Shown one piece after another: positions 33,859 to 42,347 of a stretch of DNA of 64,000 nucleotides (positions are counted from its first letter, which is position 1; each line of letters begins with the position of its first letter). Made by a program: the position numbers and the translations under genes. The stretch is from contig JBAWZV010000001.1 in assembly GCA_037142875.1 (NCBI GenBank), positions 62,001-126,000 of the forward strand, given 5' to 3'. The notes beneath the pieces were generated by a model. It was given only the letters and a program-made list of their open reading frames with translations. It searched no databases and was not told the origin of the DNA. This DNA comes from PALSA-600 sp037142875 (GTDB lineage Bacteria; Actinomycetota; Thermoleophilia; Gaiellales; Gaiellaceae).

Positions 33859-34916
33859 CCTACCTGTGCTTCCGGCCGTTGGCGGCCCCGCGAGATCTCC
33901 CGGACGCCGAGGTACGGCGTGCCGCGGCAGCCCTCGTACGAGCCCATGGCTCCGACACGCTCGCGTTCTTCAAGCTCCGGCGCGACAAGCAGTACCTCTT
34001 CAACCCGGCGCACACAGCCTTCGTCGGCTACCGGGTCGAGGGCGGCGTGCTGGTCGTCTCGGGCGACCCGGTCGGAAGCCCGGAAGCCGTACGCGAGGTG
34101 ATTCCAGAGGTGACCGCGTTCGCCGAGACGCACGGCCTCCGGTTCGCGGCGGTTGCAGTCAGCGACGAGGGACGAGCCCTATTCGAGCAGGCGGGGCTTC
34201 GGGCGCTCTACGTCGGTGATGAGGCGATCGTCGACACCGGCACGTTCTCGCTCGAAGGTCGCGCGATCCGCAAGGTGCGCCAGTCGGTCAGCCGGCTCGA
34301 AGCGGCGGGCTACCACGCGCACGTCGCCGAGCTAAACGAGATCCCTGCGGCCGTTCTCAGCGAGCTCGAACAGATCGCCTCCGACTGGCGGCAGGGCGCC
34401 AAGGAGCGCGGCTTCAGCATGGCAATGGACTCGCTCGACAATCCCGACGGCGGCGAGACTGTCGTGCTCTACGCCACCGACGAGACGGGCGCGGTGCGCG
34501 GGTTCCTGCAGTTCGTCCCGGTGTTCGGGCGGTCAGCGGTCTCGCTGTCGTTCATGCGCCGTGAGCGCGACACGCCGAACGGGCTGACGGAGTTCATGAT
34601 CGTCTCGGCGATCGAGGAGCTCCGAGCGCGCGGGATCGCCGAGGTCTCGCTCAACTTCGCGCTCTTCGCCCGCCTGCTCCGCGAGCCTCGTGGGGTGCTC
34701 GAACGGCTCGCCGGACGCGGTCTCGCCCTGGGCGACACCTGGTTCCAGATCGAGCGGCTCTACCGCTTCAACGCGAAGTTCTTCCCACGCTGGCAGCCGC
34801 GCTACCTGATGTACGAGCGGCGCTTCGGCCTGCCGCGAGCAGGCGTTGCGGCGCTGTGGATCGAAGGCCAGCTGCCGTACCCGGGCCGCCGACGCGGCCG
34901 CGTCGGTACCGCCTAG
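33855..34916 (+). pseudogene. MprF-like (lysyl-phosphatidylglycerol synthase/DUF2156) C-terminal domain, lacking its membrane part
   Basis: The frame starts in the fused text V-A-Y-L-C-F-R-P-L-A-A-P-R-D-L-P-D and runs 354 residues; a TTG at 33879 could start translation. The rest matches the soluble synthase domain of MprF-like proteins: L-A-F-F-K-L-R-R-D-K-Q-Y-L-F, then V-V-S-G-D-P-V-G near residue 50 and N-L-x-A... with W-F-Q-I-E-R-L-Y-R-F-N-A-K-F-F-P near the end. This domain moves an aminoacyl group to phosphatidylglycerol. The membrane N-terminal half that normally precedes it is missing, and the joint lies at about 33850. It may still make a soluble protein. Confidence 0.7.
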
Positions 34917-35335
34917 CTGGCGGGCGGGTTCTCGAACCGCGCGACGGTGAAGCCGTCGATGAGCGGCACGTTGATCGTGAAGAGCACGAGGAAGACCGTC
35001 ATCAACCCGAGGACCGTGCCGCGGGTGTGGTCGTAGATGAAGGTGTACTCGAGCATCCCGGCGATCACGCCGTAGACGATCGCCATCCAGCCGAACACCT
35101 GGCGGAACCGTGCCCAGGCGAAGCCCGGCTGCCGCACAAGCAGCAGGAGGTTGACCGCGAGCGTTCCCGCTGCCAGCGCGAGCAGCGCGACGACCGGGCC
35201 GAGCGGTGCGCGGTTCGGGAAGTACGCGGCGAGGTCGATGACACCGGCTGCGACGAAGCCGATCGAGAGCATTCCAAGCTCGGTGATCTTCGGGCCGCCG
35301 AAGTCGGCAGACGGCTGCGAGGTGGGAGCAGCCAT
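34913..35335 (-). CDS. Membrane protein of unknown function
   Basis: 140 residues from ATG 35335, which overlaps the upstream gene's TAA by one base (TAATG). About four membrane helices, with I-D-L-A-A-Y-F-P-N-R-A-P-L-G near the first and V-F-G-W-M-A-I-V-Y-G-V-I-A-G-M in the third. No catalytic or metal motif seen. Its partner gene upstream is also a membrane protein, so the two may form one complex. Its stop shares a CTAG with the MprF remnant at 34913-34916. Confidence 0.6.
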   Translation of the reverse strand: MAAPTSQPSADFGGPKITELGMLSIGFVAAGVIDLAAYFPNRAPLGPVVALLALAAGTLAVNLLLLVRQPGFAWARFRQVFGWMAIVYGVIAGMLEYTFIYDHTRGTVLGLMTVFLVLFTINVPLIDGFTVARFENPPAS

Positions 35336-35940
35336 TAGCTTGCGAGCCTCGTCATGATGATCAGCGTCGCGACCTGCATCGTGCCGGTGACGGCCGCCGC
35401 GTACATGAAGCGCCGCATCAGCTTGCCGATGATCGCCGGGTTCGGCTGCGGCTTCTTCAGCTCGAAGAGCACCGCGATGTTCGCCGGCTGGAGCAGACCG
35501 AGAGCCGTGATGGCCATCACGGCGACGACGACCATCGAGACGACGACCCAGGTGTGGTGCGAGTAGCCGCCGGCGAACATCCCGTTCAGCCTGGCGAGCT
35601 GAAATCCCGACGCGAGCGTCATCGTGACGAGCGTCGGCATGATCAGAAGCATCTTCGGCATCAGCCGGGTTGTCAGCTCGATCCGAGCCGGGATCGAGAG
35701 CCGACCCATGATCGGCCCGAGGACGAAGCCCATGAAGAGGTCGACGCCGGTCCAGAGCCCGCCGCCGACGACGTGGAAGAACGTGAGCGGCCACATCTTG
35801 TTCGCGGCGATTGCGGCGATCAGACCGACAACGATCACACCGACGATCGGGATCCCCTTGACCGGGACGATGTCGAATGCCGGAACGCGAGGCGGCCCGC
35901 CCTGCGCGTTCATCGGCATGCCGTGCTCAGCGACGCTCAC
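35335..35940 (-). CDS. Membrane protein, DUF2269/CopD-like
   Basis: 201 residues from ATG 35940. Five to six membrane helices. His residues occur in the helix with F-F-H-V-V-G-G-G-L-W-T-G and at S-H-H-T-W-V-V, a placement like that of the haem- or copper-linked helices of DUF2269 and CopD proteins. P-K-M-L-L-I-M-P-T-L-V-T-M and a cytosolic helix with N-P-A-I-I-G-K-L-M-R-R follow. Family uncertain. It is upstream of and translationally coupled to the 140-residue membrane protein. Confidence 0.5.
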   Translation of the reverse strand: MSVAEHGMPMNAQGGPPRVPAFDIVPVKGIPIVGVIVVGLIAAIAANKMWPLTFFHVVGGGLWTGVDLFMGFVLGPIMGRLSIPARIELTTRLMPKMLLIMPTLVTMTLASGFQLARLNGMFAGGYSHHTWVVVSMVVVAVMAITALGLLQPANIAVLFELKKPQPNPAIIGKLMRRFMYAAAVTGTMQVATLIIMTRLAS

Positions 35941-36004
35941 CCTCTCGACCTCCCCTTCGGAGTCCCCGCAACGACTCTAGGACATCGTGCGCGAAGTTTC
36001 AAGG

Positions 36005-37075
36005 TCAGCCCCCGGCGATCGGGTTCGAGCTCGTCGTCGCGACCCACGTGCCCTGCCCGCGGGCCTTGTCGACCTCGCCGCCGTAGTAGAGAAGCGTCGT
36101 GCCACTCTTGAGCGTCAGCACCTGCGGGTCGCCGGCCATCTGCAGGATCGTGCGCTCGTTCTTGAAGTGAATCCCGTCGGTGCTCGTCGAGCGAAGCGCG
36201 CCGTACCAGGAGCTGCGATCGCCGTTGTAGTAGAGCGCGATCGTCCTCCCGTCGGTGATCGCAAACGGATGCGAGGCACCGGCTGTGATCGTGCCCGAGG
36301 TGCCGGTGATCGTCGGTCCGACCGTCCAGGTGAGCATGTCGGGCGACGTCGCGGTCTTCGTGATCCGGTCGGCCATCACGCCCGGCTTCTCGAGGTTCGA
36401 GAAGTAGCCGCGGTACCCGGTCGCCGTCTTGACGACGCTCATCACGCCCGGCTCGAAGCCCGCGTCGGCGGTCGAGATGCGCACGCCCTCGTTGGTGAAC
36501 TTCAGCCCGTCCCTGGAGATCGCCGACTGGATCGCACCCGCGTTGACGTAGAAGAGGCGGTAGCGGCCGTCGGCGAGGCGGTAGACCCGCGTCTGGCCAC
36601 CCGGAGCCCACGTGATCCGAGTGCCGGCGTCGGCGACGAACTTGGTGCCCGTGGCGTCTGTCGAGGTTGCGCTCTGCACGCCGGTCCCGCTGACGAAGGC
36701 GTAGATCCGCACGCGCCCGTTCGGCAACTGCACCGCGGTCGCATCCGCGACCTGCTTCCCGGTGCTGGCGAACGTGGTCTGCGAGAGCACGAAGCCGACC
36801 TTCTTGAAGATCGCTGCGGCCTTGACGCTCGTCGTTCCGGAGACGGTGCCGCCCGTGGCCGGCGTCGTGGGCGTCCCGCTGGCCGTCCCGGCGGAGCTCC
36901 CCGCGTACGGCGCCCAGGCCCCGTTGACGCACTGGATCTTGCCGCCGGCGAGGTCGGCCAGCTCGCCGCTGTTCGTGCACGGATCGCCCGGCTGGTTGGC
37001 CGACGAGGCGCCCCCGGCGAGTGCAAGCGTCGCCCCGAGGGCGCCGAGAGCGGAGATGAGCCGGAGGCGCAGCAC
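36005..37075 (-). CDS. Secreted five-bladed beta-propeller-like protein (sialidase/GH43-like fold)
   Basis: About 356 residues from GTG 37075. A signal peptide ends near G-G-A-S-S-A. A Thr/Gly-rich linker (about 55-85) is followed by a 250-residue beta-rich domain with repeated T-R-I-T-W-A-P-G-G, R-D-G-L-K-F-T-N-E-G-V and T-S-P-D-M-L-T-W, patterns of glycoside hydrolase five-bladed propellers such as GH32/GH43/GH33 families. I see no certain catalytic triad. It could bind or cut a polysaccharide outside the cell. Family assignment is tentative. Confidence 0.6.
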   Translation of the reverse strand: MLRLRLISALGALGATLALAGGASSANQPGDPCTNSGELADLAGGKIQCVNGAWAPYAGSSAGTASGTPTTPATGGTVSGTTSVKAAAIFKKVGFVLSQTTFASTGKQVADATAVQLPNGRVRIYAFVSGTGVQSATSTDATGTKFVADAGTRITWAPGGQTRVYRLADGRYRLFYVNAGAIQSAISRDGLKFTNEGVRISTADAGFEPGVMSVVKTATGYRGYFSNLEKPGVMADRITKTATSPDMLTWTVGPTITGTSGTITAGASHPFAITDGRTIALYYNGDRSSWYGALRSTSTDGIHFKNERTILQMAGDPQVLTLKSGTTLLYYGGEVDKARGQGTWVATTSSNPIAGG

Positions 37076-37124
37076 GACGGAGCCGAATTCTAGAGCAGCC
37101 GGCCGCGGGAGTCGGGCCAACTGC

Positions 37125-38351
37125 TCATGCGATCCACGTCGTTCGTGCAAACGCGGCGCCGGTGACGGCTCCGATGGCCCCGAGCGTCCAGAGGGTAGCC
37201 ACCCGGCGGCTCTCCGAGCTCTGCAGGAGCGCCGCCCCCGCGATGAAGAGCGGAAAGTCGGCGAGCAGCAGCCTGACCATGCTCTGAAGCACCTCGCCCC
37301 CGTCGGTCACCGGCGAGCTGGTCGCGATGACGAGCACAGCGGCCGAGTAGATCCCGTACGCGCGGCCGAGCCGTCGAAACACGACGACAGTGAGTGCGGC
37401 GGCTCCGAGCAGGAGCGCGAAGTCGACGACGTTCCAGCTGTCGAGGCTGATGGCGACCCGGCCGTAGTCGGCCTGCGAGGTCGTGGCGATCGTCCAGACG
37501 CCGTGGGCTGCCGCACACGCGGAACGCCAGATCCCGTCGATCGGCCCGAGCGCCGAGACATGCCGACCCCACTCGCGCTGGGCATGGAGAAACGCGAGAC
37601 CGTCCCCGAGGGCGTGATCGAAGTAGAGCGACACCGCGGCGAGCCCGGCGGCCGGCAGTGCAACGACGGGGACGAGGAGCTGCCACCTGCGCTCCCGCGC
37701 CCTCGACCAGAGGAGCACGACGAGCATCGGCACCAGGGCGATTCCGATGAGCCGCGTGCTCACCGCGACCCCGGCGAGTGCGCCGGCGGCGACTGGGCGG
37801 CCGCGTGTGGCGCAGACGGTCGCCGCAGCGGCGGCGGCGAGGAAGAGCCCCTCCGAGTACGCGGAGGTGAAGATGAATGCGACCGGGTAGAGCGCGAGGA
37901 GGAGCGTCGTGTCGCGGGCGACGGCCGGGCCGAGGACATCTCTCGCGACGACCGCGACGAGCTGGACACCGACCGCTCCCGCTGCGAGCGAGAGCAGCAA
38001 CGCCGCCACGAGGTTCGACCCGAGCAGGGGGCCAAGCAGGTGGACGAGCCCCGGGTAGGTCGGCATGAACGCGGCGTCCGACGCGGTGTAGCCCTCGCGC
38101 GCGATCAGGAGGAAGTAGTCGGCGTCGAAGTGCTCGAACGTGCCGAAGAACGTGTTCGAGAGCCCGCCCCACGCGTGCGAGACGGCGAACCGGTTTGGCG
38201 GCAGCGGTGCCCAGACCAGCGTGAAGGCGGTGAAGCAGAGATAGGCGAGCCGAACACCGACGAAGACGGCCCACGGAGAGCGCACCCAGCCGGGGAGGGC
38301 CCGCCCGCCCGCGGTCGATTCGGTCGATGTGGTCGAACCGCCGCTATCCAT
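37125..38351 (-). CDS. Mannosyltransferase, PIG-V-like (GT-C)
   Basis: 408 residues from ATG 38351. About nine membrane helices. The region F-D-A-D-Y-F-L-L-I-A-R-E-G-Y near residue 75, with the Asp-x-Asp, resembles the PIG-V/GPI-mannosyltransferase II family active site. Loop text M-P-T-Y-P-G-L-V-H is also like PIG-V proteins. It likely adds mannose from polyprenyl-phosphate-mannose to a cell-surface glycan. It overlaps the upstream GT-C gene by 8 bases, so the two are one operon. Confidence 0.8.
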   Translation of the reverse strand: MDSGGSTTSTESTAGGRALPGWVRSPWAVFVGVRLAYLCFTAFTLVWAPLPPNRFAVSHAWGGLSNTFFGTFEHFDADYFLLIAREGYTASDAAFMPTYPGLVHLLGPLLGSNLVAALLLSLAAGAVGVQLVAVVARDVLGPAVARDTTLLLALYPVAFIFTSAYSEGLFLAAAAAATVCATRGRPVAAGALAGVAVSTRLIGIALVPMLVVLLWSRARERRWQLLVPVVALPAAGLAAVSLYFDHALGDGLAFLHAQREWGRHVSALGPIDGIWRSACAAAHGVWTIATTSQADYGRVAISLDSWNVVDFALLLGAAALTVVVFRRLGRAYGIYSAAVLVIATSSPVTDGGEVLQSMVRLLLADFPLFIAGAALLQSSESRRVATLWTLGAIGAVTGAAFARTTWIA

Positions 38352-40329
38352 TGCGCACGTAGAGCGGATAGGTGCCGGCGGTCACGCCGTAGGTGCTCGG
38401 CGCGAGTCCCTTGCGGACGTAGCCCGGCGGGACGGTGCACGAGAGCCCGGAGCCGTCGATGTAGTTCGCCGGTACGGCCCCGCGCATCGGCCCATCCGGG
38501 CGGTAGCCGCTCGGGATCAGCCGGAAGCTCTGGCCGCACCAGCCAATGTAGGCCCCGATCGCGTCCATGTGCTGGACGGCAGCGACGTCGCGTGAGAGGT
38601 CGCGCGTGCGAAGCGAGGGGGCACCGCATGCGGGGGCGATCAGCACGCCGTCGCGGCGCTCGACCCGGCCGAAGGCGCGCATCTCGGTCGCCGTCGGGTT
38701 GAGCGCTGGCTCGGTGACAATGAAGCGGTCGACCCGGTGCTCGGCGGCGAAGGCAAGCAGCCGCTGCGGCGTCGGGAACCACGCCTCGTCCGGGTAGGTC
38801 AGCGCCTTCACGGTGGTGTCATCGGCAAACCGTGTGATGGTCGGGGCATCGGCGCCGACGAGGGGGTACATGTACCCCTCAGCGAGATCGAAGCGGAAGC
38901 CCGCCTCGGCCTGCCAGACCATCGAATCTCCCAGGAACCCGAAGGGGAACACCGCGACCGTCTCGCCCGAGATGCAGCTGCGGTAGCCGCCGTCGCTGAA
39001 GAACGCCACGCGCTTGTGCGGGGTCGAGAAGTCGGCCTTCGAGACGCTCGGGACGATGAACGCGATGGCCAGCACCGGCACCACGTAGGGCCGGGAGAAG
39101 ACGCGCCCACGGTTCAGGGCCGTCCACGCGGCGACGGCGACCGCTCCCGCGAGGGCGAGGAACATGCCAAACCGCGGAAGGTGGAGGTTCTCGACAAGGG
39201 GAAGGTGCGGCCCGAGGGCCCCGGGTAGCTCGAAGAGCTTGTTCCCGTTCACCCGCAGGTGGTTGCCGAAGGCCAGGACGATCGCGACCACAAGCGCGAT
39301 CGCGACGGCGCGGATCGCCGGTACGTGGCGCCCACGCCACAGCCAGAGGCAGAGCAGCACGAGCGTCGGCGCGCCGATATAGAGCGCCGCCTCGGAGGGG
39401 TTGAAGTGCGCCCGCTCGGATGCGAAGAGGTTCCCCGCGAGGGCGTTCGCCGTGGTGGGCAGCAGGAGGTTCAGCACGTCGGTTCCGGAGAAGCGCGATG
39501 CGGTGAACGACCCGCTCGGCCGCCCCGCGATCACGAACGCAGCGAGCGGCGCGGCGAGGACAGCTGCGATCAGGTACCCACCGAGGGTCTCCCGAACGAC
39601 GGTCATCAGCACCGCCCGCCGCCCGCGGTCAAGGAGCAGCGTGACGCCGACGATGAGCACGAGCATCGCGGTCGCGAGCAGCACGACCTCGGTCGACACG
39701 TAGAGCTGGAAGGCCACGAGCGCCCCGATCCCGAGCATGAACCGCCGGGGCGCGATCGTCCCTCCGATCCGGCGCAGCACGAGCAGCGCGATCAGCGGCA
39801 CCGGGAAGACCCCGGTCAGGTGGAGGTGCCCCTCCATCTGCTGCCCGACCATGTACGTCGAGAAGCCAAACAGGTAGCCACCAACGAGCGACGCCCAGAG
39901 CGACCTCGTCAGGTGGAGGCAGAGCAGGTAGGTCGTCCAGGCTGCGAGCGCGGGCAGCAGGAGCGCTGCCACGTTGTACGAGAGCGCGGGGCCATAGAGC
40001 AGCGTCAGCGGCGCGAACGGGATCGCAAGGCCGGGCACCGACGTCGTCCACGCGAGGTTGATGCCCTGCGGCGCGTAGAGCGCGTAGGTGTGGAAGGGAT
40101 TCTCAAGCGAGAGCAGCGCGTGGGGCCACCAGGCAAACGACCACATGAAGATCGTCGGGTCCTGCGTCGTCCCAAGCAGCGTCCGGCCGGGGTGCGGCAG
40201 GAGCTCCCACCCGAAGTACCCGAACGAAACAGCCGCGTAGAAGACCAGTACGGCGGCGTGGCGGAGTCGCGCAGTGGCCACGCGGGGAGTATCGCAGCCA
40301 GGGCGAGCGGACTCTCTCCGTGTCACCAC
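38344..40329 (-). CDS. Membrane glycosyltransferase, GT-C type
   Basis: Up to 661 residues from GTG 40329; a start at GTG 40281 (M-A-T-A-R-L-R-H) is also plausible. About 11 helices, then an outer domain of roughly 220 residues. Motifs shared with the truncated copy at 32861: F-M-W-S-F-A-W-W-P-H-A-L-L, A-P-Q-G-I-N-L-A-W-T-T-S and V-G-G-Y-L-F-G-F-S-T-Y-M-V-G. The outer part ends with R-K-G-L-A-P-S-T-Y-G-V-T-A-G. It should transfer a sugar to an envelope glycan. It overlaps the PIG-V gene by 8 bases. Confidence 0.8.
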   Translation of the reverse strand: MVTRRESARPGCDTPRVATARLRHAAVLVFYAAVSFGYFGWELLPHPGRTLLGTTQDPTIFMWSFAWWPHALLSLENPFHTYALYAPQGINLAWTTSVPGLAIPFAPLTLLYGPALSYNVAALLLPALAAWTTYLLCLHLTRSLWASLVGGYLFGFSTYMVGQQMEGHLHLTGVFPVPLIALLVLRRIGGTIAPRRFMLGIGALVAFQLYVSTEVVLLATAMLVLIVGVTLLLDRGRRAVLMTVVRETLGGYLIAAVLAAPLAAFVIAGRPSGSFTASRFSGTDVLNLLLPTTANALAGNLFASERAHFNPSEAALYIGAPTLVLLCLWLWRGRHVPAIRAVAIALVVAIVLAFGNHLRVNGNKLFELPGALGPHLPLVENLHLPRFGMFLALAGAVAVAAWTALNRGRVFSRPYVVPVLAIAFIVPSVSKADFSTPHKRVAFFSDGGYRSCISGETVAVFPFGFLGDSMVWQAEAGFRFDLAEGYMYPLVGADAPTITRFADDTTVKALTYPDEAWFPTPQRLLAFAAEHRVDRFIVTEPALNPTATEMRAFGRVERRDGVLIAPACGAPSLRTRDLSRDVAAVQHMDAIGAYIGWCGQSFRLIPSGYRPDGPMRGAVPANYIDGSGLSCTVPPGYVRKGLAPSTYGVTAGTYPLYVRNG

Positions 40330-40414
40330 GCCGCGGGCGGATCAGCCGCAGCGAGCCGCGCCCATCGCGGTCGCGGCTCTTGAGCGCCACCTAACCGAGG
40401 CCTTCGCATCGCCC

Positions 40415-40672
40415 TCAGGGATTGCTCAGCCCCTGAATGAGCATGTCCACCGCCTCCTCAAGCCGATAGCGGTGAATCAACGCCTCCCAACCCTCGTCAA
40501 GCCCGGCACTCTCGCCCATGACCTGGCGGGCACCGAAGAGCGCGGATAGCAGAGGGCCGTCCTGTCTCTCCCGCGATGGACGCCTGAGAAGACTTCGAAG
40601 ATACGGGCGAAAGCCGCTCCCGCATCCACCCCGGCCACATAGTTGGTTTCCGAACGCTCATCCTGGCGCGGC
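40415..40672 (-). pseudogene. Fragment of an unassigned gene, TetR-like C-terminus
   Basis: In the 382-base gap before the tRNA, the minus strand shows two coding-like frames in succession. The first (about 40672-40590) reads E-R-S-E-T-N-Y-V-A-G-V-D-A-G-A-A-F-A-R-I, and the second (about 40600-40415) reads L-L-R-R-P-S-R-E-R-Q-D-G-P-L-L-S-A-L-F and ends E-A-V-D-M-L-I-Q-G-L-S-N-P before TGA. The second is like the ligand-domain end of some TetR regulators. No start and no DNA-binding domain are present. A frame change near 40590 suggests a broken gene. Weak call. Confidence 0.35.
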
Positions 40673-40711
40673 CCACGACAGCTAGTTAGCCAAGAACGGC
40701 TTGGAACGGGA

Positions 40712-40784
40712 AGCCGACGCGCGGACTCGAACCGCGGACCCCTTCATTACGAGTGAAGTGCTCTACCAGCTGAGCTACGTCGGC
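40712..40784 (-). tRNA. tRNA-Thr (CGT anticodon)
   Basis: On the minus strand a complete cloverleaf is visible: acceptor GCCGACG pairing with CGTCGGC, D-arm AGCTCAGCTGGTAGAGC, anticodon stem CTTCA/TGAAG around the loop CT-CGT-AA, and T-arm GCGGTTCGAGTCCGC. The anticodon CGT reads the Thr codon ACG. The 3' CCA is not encoded and must be added by an enzyme. Confidence 0.95.
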
Positions 40785-40879
40785 GTGGGCTCTCAGAGCC
40801 GCCTCTCCAGTATAGACCGGGCCTTGCCCGCTCCGGCCGGTCGTACCCGAGCGGGGGGCGCGTCTGGTAGACCGCACTG

Positions 40880-41755
40880 ATGTCGCGTCGCGGATGGGTG
40901 CTCTTCGGGTCGATGTGCCTGATCTGGGGCGTGCCGTACCTGCTGATCCGGGTGGCCGTCCGTGAGCTGACGCCGGCGACGCTCGTCTTTGCCCGCATGG
41001 GGATCGCCGCTGCGCTGCTGCTGCCGGTAGCCGCGGCGCGGGGTGAGCTACGGCCATTGCTCGTGCGCTGGCGGCCGCTCCTCCTGTTTGCGGTCATCGA
41101 GATCGCAGCACCCTGGTACCTGCTGGCACGGGCCGAGCAGCGGCTCTCGAGCTCCCTCACCGGGCTGCTCATCGCGGCGGTGCCGCTCGTCGGAGCGACG
41201 ATCGTGATGTTCACCGGGCACGACGATCGCCCCGGGCCACGCCGGCTTGGCGGGCTGCTGCTTGGGCTCGTGGGCGTGGCTGCGCTCGTCGGTCTCGACA
41301 TCCACGGGACGAGCACCGTGGCGCTCGTCGAGATGGGCCTCGTGGCGGTCGGGTACGCGACAGGACCGCTGATCCTCTCGCGCTCGCTGAGCGACCTGCC
41401 GAGCCTGGGTGTGATCGCCTCCTCGCTCGGTGTCTGCACGGTCGGCTACGCACCCGTCGCGGCGTTCCAGCTCCCGGCGGATGTCCCGTCCGGGCGCGTG
41501 ATCGCGTCGGTGGTCGGACTCGCGGTCGTCTGCACCGCGCTCGCGTTCCTCGTCTTCTTCGCGCTGATCGCGGAGATCGGCCCGGTGCGCGCAACCGTGA
41601 TCACCTACGTCAACCCGGCGATCGCAGCGCTCCTCGGCGTGACGATCCTGAACGAGACCTTCACAACCGGCATGGCCGTCGGGTTCACGCTCGTCCTGGC
41701 AGGGTCGGTGCTCGCAACGAGCCGCTCGCGCAGCCGCGTCGCCGCAGAGAGCTGA
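40880..41755 (+). CDS. EamA-family drug/metabolite transporter
   Basis: 291 residues from ATG 40880, ten predicted helices in two similar halves: L-I-W-G-V-P-Y-L-L-I-R-V-A-V-R-E near the start and the repeat V-R-A-T-V-I-T-Y-V-N-P-A-I-A-A in the second half. It is a DMT-superfamily efflux-type transporter at the cell membrane; substrate unknown. It abuts ppa on the opposite strand with no gap. It is the first gene after tRNA-Thr, divergent from it. Confidence 0.88.
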   Translation: MSRRGWVLFGSMCLIWGVPYLLIRVAVRELTPATLVFARMGIAAALLLPVAAARGELRPLLVRWRPLLLFAVIEIAAPWYLLARAEQRLSSSLTGLLIAAVPLVGATIVMFTGHDDRPGPRRLGGLLLGLVGVAALVGLDIHGTSTVALVEMGLVAVGYATGPLILSRSLSDLPSLGVIASSLGVCTVGYAPVAAFQLPADVPSGRVIASVVGLAVVCTALAFLVFFALIAEIGPVRATVITYVNPAIAALLGVTILNETFTTGMAVGFTLVLAGSVLATSRSRSRVAAES

Positions 41756-42283
41756 CTAGGCCGGGTCGCCGGCGGCGGCGGCGGCAATTGCCGCTGCGGC
41801 TGCCGCGTCGACTGCGCGCTGACGCGCCAGCACGATCGCATGCTCGGCCTCGGCACGGTTACCGAACCCGCGCGTGACGACCATGCCTGCGTGATCCAGA
41901 TCCTTGTAGACCTGGAAGAAGTGCTCGATCTCGTCGCGAAGCCGCGACGGAACATCGTGAATGTCAGCCAGGCTGCCCCACGTCGGATCGTTCTCCGGAA
42001 CGCAGATGATCTTCTCGTCCGGGCCCTTCTCGTCGGACATGTGAAACACGCCGATCGGCTTGATCCGGATGCGACAGCCGGGGAATGTCGGGTCGCTGAC
42101 GAGCACGAGCGCGTCGAGCGGGTCGCCGTCCTCGGCGAGCGTCCCCTCGAAGTAGCCGTAGTCGGACGGGTAGCTCATCGAGGTGAACAGACGGCGGTCG
42201 AGGACGATCCCTCCGACCTCGTAGTCCCACTCATACTTGTTGCGCGATCCACCAGGGATCTCGACGAAGACGACGTCCGACAT
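41756..42283 (-). CDS. ppa: Inorganic pyrophosphatase
   Basis: 175 residues from ATG 42283. Family I soluble enzyme: E-I-P-G-G-S-R-N-K-Y-E near the start, Y-P-S-D-Y-G-Y-F-E-G-T, and the metal site E-D-G-D-P-L-D-A-L-V-L, plus C-R-I-R-I-K-P-I-G-V. It hydrolyses pyrophosphate to drive polymer synthesis. The last 20 residues are a run rich in Ala (A-A-A-A-A-I-A-A-A-A-A), an unusual low-complexity tail for this enzyme. Its stop directly abuts the EamA gene's stop. Confidence 0.95.
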   Translation of the reverse strand: MSDVVFVEIPGGSRNKYEWDYEVGGIVLDRRLFTSMSYPSDYGYFEGTLAEDGDPLDALVLVSDPTFPGCRIRIKPIGVFHMSDEKGPDEKIICVPENDPTWGSLADIHDVPSRLRDEIEHFFQVYKDLDHAGMVVTRGFGNRAEAEHAIVLARQRAVDAAAAAAIAAAAAGDPA

Positions 42284-42347
42284 GACTCAAGCTTACGGGC
42301 GCGCACCTGCCTGACCGAGAAGGAACCGTCAGCCCACGCTCACGCGA

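Noticed and set aside
36762..38702. 646-codon frame on the plus strand over secreted and PIG-V-like genes
   Set aside because: Runs antisense across two real genes and their gap without any family match.
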